Assembly (NCBI RefSeq): GCF_902167145.1
Contig: NC_050100.1
Location: 193,309,439-193,373,438, forward strand
Reading direction: 5' to 3'
DNA length: 64,000 bases
Source of the DNA: Zea mays
Taxonomy: Eukaryota > Streptophyta > Magnoliopsida > Poales > Poaceae
Shown here: positions 46,803-63,128 of the stretch, piece after piece
How positions within the stretch are numbered: the first letter of the stretch is position 1
Layout: each line of letters begins with the position of its first letter
Notes under the pieces: model-generated
The model's database searches: none
Seen by the model: only the letters and a program-made list of their open reading frames with translations
What the model was told of the DNA's origin: nothing
Translations under genes and position numbers: made by a program

Positions 46803-49400
46803 CGAGATGGAATTTGTGCACTTGGACACCATCGGTACCTTGTGCACCCGATAATACGCTGCAAAAAACTAACCTCTCCTTTGGTGCCTCTAATATAATT
46901 AAGATCAAAGCTGAGGACTTCTATATATAAGTGATTGTCGGTAAAGGCATTCTTGCTTTCACCCACCACACAGTGGTAAAAGCTAGAAATCGTTGCTTGT
47001 AGAAATAATAATCATCATATCTCTAGATATACACACACACAAAAAATCGTTCGTTATCATTTGAATTGCTATAACTATGGAAACAACGTACTCATGGACT
47101 GATGGTGGGTCGTTTTGCTTGCTCGAGACGATTCACTTTGCTCATAGTCCTATGATAACGAAGGAGTGCTGAGTAGTGAGTACACAGTACATACCTTGAA
47201 GTGTTTGGCACTGGTAGTGCCGGAATCAGTGAACAGTTTCTCTGAAGAAATTTGCAATCAGTGAACAGTGCAGCATTAAAACTGCATAATGGAACACCCA
47301 AAAAGTTTCACAGAGACGACCACCTAACAAACGACGATAAATCTAATTTGACGAAGACCACGCATGCATGTACTGAGGTAATAAGGGCACTCATTCCACA
47401 AAGGAAATTTTATGAGAAAAACTGACGTAGAGTATCAGATCGAACAAGTTACCCACCGTGGTGAAAATCAGAGCACGCGGTGACCGCCTGAAAAAAATGC
47501 GTAGTAGTATGCATGCTCATAGCTCGCTGGCGCTGCTAGCTGTTGGATGATGGATCCCAGTCCCAGCAGTATTCCATCGTTATTCCCGAGAGGCGCGGCC
47601 GGCAGGAGCAGGAGCAGTTCACTGAGCACTGCACTGCACAGCAGGCGCGGCCGGGGCAGGCGGCATGGCGCGGCAGAGGTCCCCGGACGGAGAGGAGGAT
47701 GAGGACGACGACGACGATCGAGCAGGCGACCAGCAGGAGCCACGCGCCGGGACGAGAACCAAGGAAAAAAACGCGAAAGGGACGTGTGCGTTAATTGGTT
47801 TCAGACTTTTGGCCTTTCACGCGTTAATAATCAGTCACCCCATTTTAGTTTGTCTTCACAGTTCACACACAGGAATCGCCCCGGCAGTTTGTCTATGAAA
47901 TTAGCAGATCAGCCGATCTATGTGAAGGCATGCAGTAGAGAACAGCTCGTCATTGCATGCGTATACGTGTATACTCCTACGTACTACATGCCATGCGTGC
48001 CTGTATTTTTTTTACTCTCTGCAATTGCATGTGACGCTTGCAGCCTTTTTGCAGGTTGTCGTTGGTTCGATATCGATCAGCTAGCTAGCTAGCTATAGGT
48101 CCTCTCGCTCCGCTCCTCCCCTCTCCGATCCGGTTCGCCATTGAGGCGCTACAGCGCGCGGGTCGAGTAAGTGGCCGCAACAGTTGCCCTAGCTACATGT
48201 CCGGTACCGGTAGCTAGCTAGCTAGGCAGCTATGGCTACAACGTATCACTCACATCTCCAACTGGTGCAACGAACCCGCTCCTGCTTGTAGACGGACGCG
48301 ATAGATACCTTTGCCGCGATGAAAAGCTCATGGGACGGGCCGGGTGCATTGAAGAAGGTGAATGTACTACACGTCAGAAACGCTAAGGCATGGAGATGGA
48401 GCCATGGAGGAGGGCATGCAATGCAATGCAATGAAGGAAGGGAAGGCTTTTCCAGTACTTTTTGGTGATTTGACCTCACACTATCCCATCAGCAGCCCCG
48501 CGCTCGGCAACAAAAGAGTCAGCAGCAGCAGCAGGAGAGAGATCCTCTACGCATTCAATTGCACACTACACAGTACACACTGCTGCATGCCACTTTCTCT
48601 TTTCCCCCTCCACATCGCCGTGCTACACATGCACTTTTGATTCCTCAAATTCCTCCCGCGCGCCCTATCCCCCTATGCTTTCCCCTGCCGACTGCCCAGT
48701 TGGTCTCCCGGGGCATGTACGGGGACACAGGGGATTTTTTAGTATACCGCGCCGGCCTTATCAAAGCCGTGCATGGGATTCTGGCAAAGCTACAGCTCTT
48801 GCTGCTTGCCGTGGCTGTCGCAGATGCGTGATCGCCGGTGATATGATCAATCGCAAGCCGATTTTACTTGCCCATATGGATCAGCATGGATTATTTCATC
48901 TTCTCCTGTGCGTGAATCGTGACGACAAAATAATGGCAATATATACATATATAGGTGCACCGTACCCCTGTATAGATGAAAAAGAATTTTCTTCAACATA
49001 TATACAAAAAAAAGATAGGCGAAAAGCATACAATACCAAAACATTATCATCTTAATAAGACTCCATATTATTTTATGTGCAATGTTGAACGTTTTACAAT
49101 ACCGAAATATTTCTTGTTAATGAAACATATATAAATAAAACCATGAATGCCAGATGTTATGGTTTCTAAACATATATAAAAACCAGGAATACCAAAACAA
49201 GGGGATTCTAGCCACTCTAATCCACTCCAGATTTGTGGTTTCCAAACTCGCCCTGGGCTACTCTGGGAACCTCAAATCCCCTTCAGAATTGGAGGGGATT
49301 GAGGTGGAAATGAATTAATTTCCTCTCCAGCCCCCTTCAATCCCGAAACGGATTTGAGTTTCCAAACTAGCCCTAAGGGCAAACATTCCCTTAGAGATGA
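46803..49400. other. Intergenic DNA, no gene supported
   Basis: Mixed composition with 'gctagctagctagc' runs near 48079 and 48210 and GC-rich parts at 47580-47760. A 91-codon minus frame (47743-47468) with a hydrophobic centre has no domain or exon context. From 49200 the DNA becomes rich in 'ggggattggagggg' / 'cccctccaatcc' segments, typical of foldback elements. Confidence 0.45.
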
Positions 49401-49410
49401 AACGCCTATA

Positions 49411-49540
49411 GGGCTAGTTTGGGAGTCCAAATACCGAAGGGGATTGGAGGGGCTAAAATCTCCTTCTTATTCAAAATTATATAAGAAGGAGATTTTAGCC
49501 CCTTCAATCCCCTTCGGTTTTGTCGCTCCTAAACTAGCCC
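49411..49540. mobile_element. Foldback MITE (130 bp)
   Basis: Near-perfect hairpin: GGGCTAGTTTGGGAGTCCAAA.. on one arm (written in two pieces: GGGCTAGTTTGG and GAGTCCAAATACCGAAGG) and ..CCTAAACTAGCCC on the other, with a central 'ttcaaaattatataag'. Flanked by ATA on both sides (49408-49410, 49541-49543). Superfamily uncertain (Harbinger- or hAT-derived). Confidence 0.65.
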
Positions 49541-49570
49541 ATAGGGTATATGTTCGGGAGCAAGAGTAAT

Positions 49571-49655
49571 GAAGGGGATTGGAGGGGCCAAAATTCTCTT
49601 ACTATTCAATTTTGAATAGTAAGGGGATTTTAGCCCCTCCAATTTCCTTGTTCCC
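49571..49655. mobile_element. Foldback element related to 49411-49540
   Basis: Arms 'gaaggggattggaggggc' and 'gcccctccaatttccttg' around a core 'actattcaattttgaatagt'. No clear TSD. Confidence 0.5.
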
Positions 49656-49878
49656 AAACAAGTTCTGTTGGGTAATAGAAAGCCCCCAAGAAAGAAAATC
49701 CTAGGTACTATTTGGATATCACATGGATACAAATTGCAACCAAGCAAAAAATATTAAGAATCGGAAAAAATGAAGAAAGCGATTGCAATATGAAAAAAGC
49801 AGTACTATGAATAGTATTTCAATAGTGCAATAGACGAATGGATTTTACTCTCCATTTAAATGTACAAACCATTAAGAC

Positions 49879-50002
49879 CTTGTTCGATTGCATGAGGATT
49901 GGAGGGGATTGAGGGGGTTAAATCCCTTTCTATTCAGTTTTGAATAGCAAGGGATTTAATTTCCTCTAATTCCCTTCAATCCACCTTCAACCGAACAAGC
50001 CC
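49879..50002. mobile_element. Foldback MITE, third copy type
   Basis: Starts CTTGTTCGATTG and ends CAACCGAACAAG, with inner arms 'ggattggaggggattgag' and 'ttcccttcaatcc' around 'attcagttttgaatag'. Same core as the previous two, more diverged. Confidence 0.55.

Positions 50003-53254
<3,252 letters not shown>

Positions 53255-53282
<28 letters not shown>
53255..53282. repeat. (TA)n microsatellite, right flank
   Basis: About 14 TA units following 'cccgcccta'; with 50932-51034 it brackets the element. Confidence 0.9.
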
Positions 53283-53286
<4 letters not shown>

Positions 53287-56200
53287 AAACACCCCTTAAT
53301 AAAGCCTGGTGCTGCTGGGCACTAGCTCCACGCAAACTAAGAGATATGCCCTTGCGGCCGGTCGTCCATCTTTATCCCATTCTCTCAGCTAGTGCTCGTG
53401 CCTACACACCCATTGTTCGTGGACAGGGCGCACAGGTAAATAAACCTTTTTCAGAACGTGGGGGAACACTAAAGATAGCTACAGCAAGTTAGTGTCACCG
53501 GCCAGCTGTTACGTTTCCATCCAATTAGCATGACAAAAAATCTGGTAATGGGAGCATCTCGATCAGTTATATGTGCAATAATGAAATATGATTCAGCACG
53601 TCTATATGCGCACACAGATTAGAGCATGTATAATTTAGATACTATATTTCGGTTGTCCAAACACTAGATACATATAGTTAACTCGTTCATACAATCCAAT
53701 GTATCTAAGTATTGTATCTTATTCAGTAGAACCCCTTACAAATCATTTATATGAGTTGTATAAGTTTAACTATATTTAAACTTAGAGAACCGTGCTAGAG
53801 ACGTTACTTCGTCAAAATACGTCTTTTGTGTTTTTACACTTACCCCTTTAGATACTCCTTAAGATACGAGAGTCATTTATGTGTGTTGTACATGCATGCC
53901 CTTAGGACATGTTCGTTTTAATCTCAATTCATATGAATTAGAAGGGATTAAGTGAGTTTAAATCTCTAATAGTTAAAATCTTTCTTAATTTCTTCTATCT
54001 AGTCTCCTCTAATACACATGGAATAATAATAATCCAACAAAGCCTTAGTCTGTTCTCCAACCCATCCTGTTTCTTTTTTGTTTTGAAAAAGGCAGGAGAG
54101 ACAGTTTTTGCGCCTAGTACTTCTCGTGCAACTAACCCTAACGCAAGCGAGACCTCTTTAATGATCTTTGATGATGAATTGATGATGAGTTCGTTGGGAG
54201 ATGGCTATCTAGTTCCTCCCGCGCGCTGGGATTTGCAGAACGTGGCAGAAGGAAGCCAGCACTCTAGGCGCGCGGCATGCACCTCCCTGCAAAATTGCAG
54301 ATTTGTTTTTGACGCAATAGGTTTTCTCTGTTGCATTGGGGCATGCAGCTTGCAGAAATGCAGAACAGATTTGCAGACCGGCTGCAAATTAATACAGAAT
54401 GGCTAGAGAGTAATCGCTTCGCTTCTCTCTCTCTCTCTCTGTCTGCAGCCGGCCGGGCGCATGCATGCATGTATGCTCGCCTCTCCTCTGTAACAGGCTA
54501 ATAACAACGATCGGACTGATGCCACTGCCGCAGCTAGATTCCATGTCCTTACGGCCGGCCGGCCGGACGCTAGCGCTCGTCGGTCTCTCGAGCATGCAGC
54601 AGCTAGCTGGTCCCCGGAGCTATAGGGTACGTACGTGTGTACGCGTGCAACAGTCCACAGCTGGTACTCCTCTATCTCCTTTTAACTGTTCTTGGTGAAG
54701 AGAAACGGACAAATTAAAAGAAATGCCAGACGCCCAGGCAGAAAATATGAGTTATTCTCCGCACTTGCATTATATTGCCAAAACAATGGACTCAACCTAT
54801 TTCCAACAGACACACCCCCACCCCCCAAAAAACCCCAACAAAACCTAGTTCAACACTCCAACCTGATTCTCTAATAAAATATTAACCCATATAAGACCCA
54901 TCCAAAATGTAGTCACAGAAGAAAACCAAATACACTAAACGACCTAATTTAACACAATCCATTCGCAGACCTACCTAGGCTAGGCATGCATCAGATGGAG
55001 CGATCGAGAGCTAGCCAAGGTGTCTGGCATGGCGGTCTCTCCGTGGGGGCGTAGGCAGCCGGGGACCAACGCGACTGTGGCGCATGTGGCGCGTCGCTGC
55101 AGCTGCATGCACACGTACAGGGGCACCGCGCACTCATGTTCCCATCGCCATGATATGATCCAGTCATGCAGAGACGCAGCAGATGCAGGCATGGGCGCGT
55201 TGCAAGAGTGTGGCGCGCGTGCTTAAATGATCCCCGGCCCCCCTGCATCTCCTCCGATCCATGTGTATTTCTGCCGGGATTCCCTTGTATGATACCCATA
55301 TAATATCTATCTCATTAGATTTATTTCGATTAGCTCTTAATTCATGTGGATTGAGTGGAATTGAGTGGGTGGATTGAGTGAAATTGAGTGGGTTTAAATA
55401 CCAAAGAAGACAAACTTCTTTTTTTTTTCAATCAATAACGGAACAAGGCTTTAATACACGTGAAGGCATGCATGATTCGAGAAATCTACCGGCACACACC
55501 GTATGTGCAAATCTCGAAACAATCTACTACAGCTATATATCTAGCTAGTTGCGCTTGCAGGAATCAGCTGGAAGGCATGCAAGCTGCTTTGGCTCCGTGC
55601 TGACCGCCTGACCGGAACGGCGGCCGGCGTAAGCAGGCTAGCAGCTGCAACACAAGCTGCTACTTGAGCTGTGCCGCTAGCTCAGAACGCAGAAGCAAGC
55701 AGGCCACAGGGCTATTCGAGTAAACAAACGAAAGATTGCAGTAGTAGTAGTATAGGATCTAGGGGATGCAGAAAAGCAAAGATGGCCGTCGCCCCATGCA
55801 TGCAAATATATGCAGTAGATAGCCGTACAATACAAGGTACTAGCTCTCGCGCGCAAGGTCAACTTAGCTGCAGCCTGCGCATGCAGCAGGAGCTATTCTT
55901 AGCTTGGGCTCAATACTTCTATAGGAGTATGTATATATAGTCTGTCAGGTGTGCCAGACCGTAGAAGCCACAAATAATTTTTATAATAAGGAGCTTCTAT
56001 TCGTTATGATCAGATCGGACAGGTCCAGAGCCTGATCGGAATTCAGAATGGATTGACGGTGGTGGTTCAGTGGTGTTGGTGCAGAATCTGGTCGGCCGGG
56101 TTGGCCGTTGGCGATTCAAATCCGGGTCGACTCCGCAACCTAGTCTTCCTAAGCGGAAGACAATTAGATAGCAATAACCTACCACTAGCTTACAACCTCA

Positions 56201-56490
56201 CGTACATAGATTATGCATACAGCACGAGCATGCATCAATGCATGCTTTGTTGGCCATTTTTTTCATGGATATAGTACCTTCGTTACCCCTGCAGGCTGCA
56301 GCTACAACACGACATGTGTGAAAGGCAGAAAGAACAGGTACCAATCCCAGAGGCAGAAGTGGCGCTAGCTAGCGCTCCAGCTCCGATCCAGCGGTCCAGC
56401 CAAGCATGCATGTGGACTCGCAAGTGGCATAACTGGTACAAACCTTTTGTTCGCGCACACAAACACATCCACTAGAACAGATGATAGGGA
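53283..56490. other. Intergenic DNA with small repeats, no gene supported
   Basis: 53925-54050 is an imperfect foldback ('gttcgttttaatctcaattc' ... 'ccaacaaagcc'). 54423-54441 is a (tc)n run. 55330-55400 has 'attgagtgg' repeats beside a poly(T), again MITE-like. Short frames such as 54083-54406 have no domain or coding periodicity I can support. Confidence 0.45.
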
Positions 56491-58177
56491 CAAAATTTGT
56501 GTTCTTTCTATTATTCTATATTACTTTTTCTTGCTTACATTATGCGAACTTGTGTCCTTATGATCCAGGTTGTGATGAGTGATTGTCCACAAGTGTGGCG
56601 TCTTTGGTTCAGTCGGGTGGACTATCCGGGGCATGAGTGTGTTGTTTCAATATGTCTCTTGAGTTCTGGTGCACATGTGTGGAGTCAGGAGACGGTGGTC
56701 GACGACGAAGGTGAAGGTCATGCAGATTCACACCGATGGACCAAGAGCGGTGAAGGACGAGCGCTAAGTCTTGACTATTCGTGGTGGCTGACACCTGGGG
56801 ATACTGACAAGCGCAAGGACATGGTGGGGCGGATAGTGTCGTCGACGCGGTTGGAGACCGGTGAGACACTTTGTCCAGGTTGTGGGGCACATATGGATGG
56901 AGTACGCTACCCGCATGGTTTTCGATGATAGAGCCTCAAAACTACCTAATGCGACAGTACATAGGTTTCATCGGGTTTGGACCTCAAAACCCGACTGCAT
57001 GATTCTAGAGGCAATCAAAGGTGTCACGATTTCGAAGGGAATCAGAGACAACACGTGGCGTCATCACGAAGGGTGTGTCAAGACGAAGCAACTTCATGGA
57101 GAATACGCGATCGTCAGATCAAAATTTCAAGAGTTGGTCCATTTTACCCGTGGTTGAGTGAATATGCTCTATATATCTAGGGTTAGTTCAGGAAAAAGAA
57201 TAACCCTTTATAAATAAGAGGGGGGATGGACCATTCAACTATCTCTTTTAGCATTTTCATTTCCATCACTTTGTTTGTAATCTTCTCCTTTCTTATTTTA
57301 GCTAGAAGTTTCTTAATTTTTTTGAACCTCGTCATATAAGTTTATGGAATTCTGAGAAAGTGTGGCCATAACCACACATTGCCCCTCTTGGATTTTTATT
57401 TTGTGCCAAATCTAATCATCTTTGCTTTTGATTTGTTTCTTCTCTCAACCTCTCTAGTTTGATTTTTGATTTGGTTCTTGCCTTCACTTATTCTCTAGTT
57501 TAGAAAATGTCCTAAATTCATTGCAACCTAAATTCATTGCAAACTATGGTATGCGTTGATCAATTCGTGGAAAAGTTTTCTAACAATTTTCTCTTTTGAC
57601 AAAACCCCAATATCAATCCCACTAAACCCCAAGTCAATTTGAAATTTTCTGATCTGACTTTTAAGTTTAAACCTGTTTGGGCTCAAAACTTGTGGATACT
57701 TTAGAAACTTCCTTGTGAAGATGTGTGTAAAATTTGAGCTCAATCAGAGCCCATTTGGATTGATTTTGCATTATAGAAATAAAATTCGAGATGACATGTA
57801 TAGTTGCATGCATGGTTGAGCCTGGCTCGTATCTACATAGCTTTGCTTTTGCTAACCTGACCGAGAGCATGCATTGTCTATGTTAGGGCGTTTCTCTCTA
57901 GGTCTGACTTTGGAAAAAACACCCATTCCCTGCGTATCTCGAGAGCCAGTCCCAAAGAGAATCTTTGCATCTGTAGAGGTAGGCCAGGGGCAAATTTAGG
58001 GGGTTTATCGGGGTCAACCGTCCCCATAAAACTTATAAATCCTTTAGCAAAACATTGTTTAAGTTTATGAAAATTTATATTATATATAAAAGCTGCTCTT
58101 AATGACCCCAACATTATTTTTTTGCTAGATTCGCCACTGAGGCAGGATGAAGAGGCTCACCACGCAACCAAACATAT
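56491..58177. other. LTR-retrotransposon-like debris
   Basis: 56560-57160 keeps overlapping plus frames (143 and 98 codons) without a recognisable domain. It is followed by a TATA-like 'ctttataaataagag' (57207-57222) and pyrimidine-rich DNA, the order of an LTR promoter region. I could not find defined LTR ends. 57880-58140 is further unassigned repeat-like DNA. Confidence 0.35.
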
Positions 58178-60202
58178 TGTAACGCCCCGAATTTGAGAGT
58201 TAAATTTTTTCTTTCTCCAGCACTCCCCAAATTCGGACGTTACCTTTCCTTTTTCTTTTTCTTCTCGCTATGCCTTGTTCTTTTTCAAAGTTCTAGCGAG
58301 AATTAGCTCGACATCTTGTGTAAGTAAAACCCTAGGGTTAAATCTTTTGGTTGTTGCACCATGCCGGACCATGCATCTATTTTGTTTGTTGAGTGAATTT
58401 ATGAAAACATGCATTTAGAAAATAGATTAAAATGGGAAAACCCCGTTTTCCCTTCTCTTCCCCCCCTCTCTCTCTTGGGCCGTCGTTTCCCCCCTGGCGG
58501 CCCATCTGGCGTGCCCGCCCCTCCCCCCTCTCTCTCGTGGCCCAGGCGCCTTTTTTTCCCGCGCAACCCAGCCGGGCTCCTCCCGCGGCCCCCACGCGCC
58601 TCCCCTCTCTTGGGCTGGTTGGCTGGCTCGCGGCCCAACTCGGCGCCGCGGCGCGGCCCAGCCGAGTCCCCCCCGCGTGCGCGACCCACCCCCGTCCTGG
58701 GCCAGCCTTGTGGCGCGCGGCCCAGACGTCCCCAACGCCCCCCGTGTCCCCCGCGCGCTGCGCGCGTGGGCTGTTACCGCCGCTGCCGTCCCTGGTGGGG
58801 CCCACCTGTCAGCCCCCACCCCCAAAACTACCTCCTTGTTCATCTCCCCCACGACACCCGTTTTCTTCTCTCTCGCGCGGTTCGTCTATCTCCCTCTCCT
58901 CGGAGTCGCCCGCAGCCGCCCCGGAGCCTCCCCGCCCGCGTCGTCTTCGTTCTCGTGGTGAGCTCACCTCCCTCTCCCTCCTCCATGATCCCCCTTTCCT
59001 CCTCATCTTGCCTCGCGGCTGGCTCGGCGCGATGCATGGCGCGCGACCCTCCTGGTCCTCGGCGTGGCGCGGCCCAGGCCTCCCCTCCCCGAGCCCCCTC
59101 GCGGCGCGGCGCGCCTGCGGCTGTTGGGCGTAGCCCTCTGCCCGGCGCGCTCGGCCTCCCCTCCCCGCGCGGTGTGCCTCTGCCCGATGCGCTCGGCCCC
59201 CTCACCGCGCGGCGTGCCCCTGCCCCGGGTCGCCCGGCGCGCGCGCGGTGCCCCGTCTTGGCGTTTGGTGCGGCGCGGCCCCTGCGCGATGCTCGGCACG
59301 GCCCATGGCGTGGCGCGCTCCCACCACCCCTCGCGCCCCCTGGTTCGGCGCGGCCCAGCCATGGCGCCTCGCTCGGCGCGGCCCCTGCTGCTTGCGTGCG
59401 GCGTGCCCGCGCGACCCCCTGTCCAGCGCAGCCAACCCGCGGTGTGGCGCTCCTGCGCGCGGCACGACCCCTCCCCTGCTCGCGGCGGCCCCGGCGTGTG
59501 TGGGCTTGCGCGCGGCGAGTGCTTGCGCGGTGCGCGCAGCCAACTCGACCGACGTTGTTCCTATTATTATTATTATCTACTTGACTTTATTTTCATCTTG
59601 CGAATATAACACCGATGGATCACGTAAATGGTTTAGTTCTTTTATATATATAGTAAGAATACCACTTGTATGTTAACAACATTAACCTGACTTGTCCTAA
59701 CGCATGCTTTCGCAAGTTATGTAATTACTTGTTCATTCAATAGTAATTTAATAAAGACTAGCTTATGTGTAATTAAGTTACCTCGCGTGTTTTAACTTGT
59801 TAAATATACATGTGCCGCCAAGCTGGAAGTTCTTTCACGTAGCGTGTGTGGTCTCACGCGTCGTCGTGTGCCGTTCCGCTAACGCTAGTTTTGCGTGATC
59901 GTAAGCGCGAACTTTATGTCATGTGCGTGTCTAACTGATTTGTTTACTTATATGGTGTATTGTTCCTTTTCTGATTAAAGATGTGAATGTATGTTTGCAC
60001 TCGCATAGAGAATGGTCTGGTTGCGGAGTCCAAAGATCTCGCAGGAGAAGACCTTGAGCAGCAGCTGATTGGTAGAGGCAAGTGTCCCTTGACCCATCTA
60101 TGTCCTATACATTCTATAATTCACTTTCCGCATTTACACAATTTATACCTAAGGATTGACTAGCTTTTGTTTATCGTGTCCTTGCTTACCTATTTGGGTT
60201 GG
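58178..60202 (+). mobile_element. LTR fragment of a gypsy-type retrotransposon
   Basis: Begins TGTAACGCCCCGAATTTG, a common start of plant gypsy (Tekay/Del-like) LTRs, and includes a C-rich section (58440-59540) and AT-rich sequence with 'gagaagaccttgagcagcag' (60048-60067). It is cut at 60203 by a Sirevirus LTR. No coding domain; the 391-codon Pro/Ala/Arg frame at 58409-59584 is a composition artefact. LTR versus internal boundary not determined. Confidence 0.5.
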
Positions 60203-63128
60203 TGAAAGTCGCCTAGAGGGGGGGTGGATAGGCGAAACCTGAAAATTAAAACTTTATCCCCCAACTAGATCCCTTGATTAGTGGTTAGAACAAGATAAAC
60301 AAATATCGGAGTATAAAAGCTAAGTCCTTTGCTTGTAAAGAATGTTGCTTTGAAATAATGCGGAATTGATGATCAACACAACTACTAGGTATATGGATAG
60401 TAAAGCAAGAAGGCTTAGATGAGAAGAGCAATAAGTCAAGTTTCTTTCTTGCGAAGTGTTGCTTCACTAAATGAGAATTTAACTTGAAGCAACACCAAAT
60501 GATATTGACAAAGAATAGCGCAAGGAAAACTTAGAGAAGAGAAAACAAACAAATCACAAGCAATAAACACAAATGACACGGGTGATTTGTTTTACCGAGG
60601 TTCGGCCCTCGAAGGCCTAGTCCCCGTTGAGGAGTCCACTTAAGGACGGGTCTTTTTCAACCCTTTCCCTCTCTCCACCGATCACCCAAGGATCGGTGAG
60701 CTCTTCTTCTTCTCAAGGATCACTCTCGATCCCACAAGGACCACCACACTCTTTGGTGTCTCTTGCTAGCTTTTACAAGTCTCCAAAACTTTGGAGGAAG
60801 TTCGATGGGAGTCAATACTCCACGCGCAAATGAACACAAAGATGTAGCGCACACTATCTCTCAATGAATCTCACAAGGCACTAGTGCTAAGCTCAAATGA
60901 GAAGCTCTCTATTGCTTGCTCTCTCTTTTGTGGCACTTGTGTTGTTTGTAGTGGTCTAGATCTTGTGTATAGGATGGATCAATGAATATATGTGGTTGGG
61001 AAGGCTTGAGTATGTCAACTAAGTGACTTGGAATGTTGCTTGGGCTCCCGCACCTTGAAGTGGCCGGTTGGGGTGGTATTTATAGCCACCAACCAAAATG
61101 TAGCCATTGGAGAAGGCTGCTGGCGATGGGCGCACCGGACAGTGTCCGGTGCGCCAGCCACGTCACCCTATCCGTTGGGGTTGGAGCTGGTCGACCGTTG
61201 GAGGCTTTGTCCTCATGTGGCACCGGACAGTCCGGTGCACACCGGACAGTCCGGTGCACCTCTGTCCTTCTGCTCTGACTTCTGCCGCGTGTACTGTTGC
61301 GCACTGTTCGCTGTCAGAGTCGACCGTTGGCGCGAGGTAGCCGTTGCTCCGCTGGCGCACCGGACAGTCCGGTGAATTTTAGCGGAGCGACCTTTCATTT
61401 TCCCGAAGCTGGCCAGTTCAGAGCCGCTTCACTCTAGAGCACCGGACACTGTCAGGTGGTGCACCGGACAGTCCGGTGAATTATAGTGGGCTGCGCCTGA
61501 GAAACCCTGATAGTCGCCTAGAGGGGGGGGGGTGAATAGGGCGAAACTGAAATTTACAAATATAAACACAACTACAAGCCGGGGTTAGCGTTAGTAATAA
61601 TAAACGAGTCCAAGAGAGAGGGCGCAAAACAAATCCCAAGCGAATAAGCAAGTGAGACACGGAGATTTGTTTTACCGAGGTTCGGTTCTTGCAAACCTAC
61701 TCCCCGTTGAGGAGGCCACAAAGGCCGGGTCTCTTTCAACCCTTCCCTCTCTCAAACGGTCCCTCGGACCGAGTGAGCTTCTCTTCTCTAATCAAAGCCG
61801 GGAACAAAACTTCCCCGCAAGGGCCACCACACAATTGGTGCCTCTTGCCTTGATTACAATGGAGTTGTGATCTCAAGAACAAGTGAGAAAGAAAAGAAGC
61901 AATCCAAGCGCAAGAGCTCAAATGAACACGGCAAATCACTCTCTCTAGTCACTAGGGTTTTGTGTGGAATTGGAGAGGATTTGATCTCTTTGAATGTGTC
62001 TAGAATTGAATGCCTAGAGCTCTTGTAGTAGTTGAGAAGTGGAAGACTTGGATGGCAATGAATGTGGGGTGGTTGGGGTATTTATAGCCCCAACCACCAA
62101 ATGTGGCCGTTGCTGGGAGCTCTCTGTTCGATGGCGCACCGGACAGTCCGGTGCACACCGGACAGTCCGGTGCCCCCTGCCACGTCATCGTTGCCGTTGG
62201 ATTCTGACCGTTGGAGCTCTGACATGTGGACCCGCCTGGATGTCCGGTGTACACCGGACATGAACTGTTCATTGTCCGGTGCAACGGTATGGGCGCGCCT
62301 GCCGACTGCGCGCGCAGAGCGCGCATTAAATGCGCTTGCAGGTGACCGTTGGCGCGGAAGTAGCCGTTGCTCCGTGGTTCACCGGACAGTCCGGTGCACA
62401 CCGGACAGTCCGGTGAATTTTAGCGGAGCGGCTGCCGCGCGAACCCGAGGCTGGCGAGTTCCGGAGGCTGCGGTTCGTTGGCGCACCGGACATGTCCGGT
62501 GCACACCGGACAGTCCGGTGAATTATAGCGCGCCGGCCTCCGCGAATTCCCGAGGGCGAAGGGTTGAAGTCGAAGTCCTCTGGCGAAGGGTAGAAAACGA
62601 AGTCTACGGGCGCACCGGACACTGTCCGGTGCACACCGGACAGTCCGGTGCCTCCAGCCAGAGGTGCCCTCGGTTGCCTTTTTGCTCCTTTGTTGAATCC
62701 AACACTTGGTCTTTTTATTGGCTAGATGTGAACCTTTTGCACCTGTATAACTTATACACTAGAGCAAACTAGTCAGTCCAATATTTGTGTTGGGCAATTC
62801 AACCACCAAAATTATTTAGGAACTAGGTGTAAGCCTAATTCCCTTTCAAACCCGAAGGTGAAGAGTTCGAAGGCAATCCTCCCTGGTGCACCGGACATTG
62901 TCCGGTGGTGCACCGGACACTGTCCGGTGTGCCAGACCAGGGAGCACTTCGGTTTCTTTTTGCTCCTTTGTTTTGATCCTTGTCTTGTTCTTTCTATTGG
63001 TTTTTGTTGAATCTTTGACACCTGTAGAACATGCAATCTAGAGCAAACTAGTTAGTCCAATTATTTGTGTTGGACATTCAATCCACCAAAATCATCTAGG
63101 AAAAGGTTTAAAGCCTATTTCCCTTTTA
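60203..63128 (-). repeat. Sirevirus-type (Ty1/copia) LTR, interrupted by a solo LTR
   Basis: Read on plus it starts TGAAAGTCGCCTAGAGG and ends CCCTTTTA at 63128. It is followed by 'atctccccctttttggtg', the reverse complement of a polypurine tract AAAAAGGGGGAGAT. So the element lies on minus and this is its 3' LTR, about 1.58 kb without the insert. Palindromes CACCGGACAGTCCGGTG lie at 61221-61237 and 61240-61256, with variants near 61360, 61440-61480 and 62888-62928. A change at the last base pair (CA to TA) is seen relative to the solo LTR. Confidence 0.75.
61508..62848 (-). mobile_element. Solo LTR of a Sirevirus-type element (1341 bp)
   Basis: TGATAGTCGCCTAGAGG .. TTCCCTTTCA, flanked by a perfect 5-bp TSD AACCC (61503-61507, 62849-62853). 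It shows the same start, end and CACCGGAC-palindromes (62135-62175, 62380-62416, 62484-62520, 62611-62651) as the LTR it interrupts, so it is related. A single LTR with TSD indicates loss of the internal region by LTR-LTR recombination. Confidence 0.85.

Noticed and set aside
47468..47743. 91-codon minus frame with a hydrophobic centre, possible small secreted protein
   Set aside because: No upstream promoter, exon partner or homologue recognised; overlapped by an open plus frame in the same GC-rich stretch.
56497..57157. Adjacent plus frames of 143 and 98 codons as a gene
   Set aside because: No recognisable domain, no credible splice link, and followed by LTR-like TATA and pyrimidine-rich sequence.
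58409..59584. 391-codon Pro/Ala/Arg-rich frame with overlapping frames on both strands
   Set aside because: Extreme GC content removes stop codons in all frames; sequence lies inside an LTR-like fragment and has no domain.
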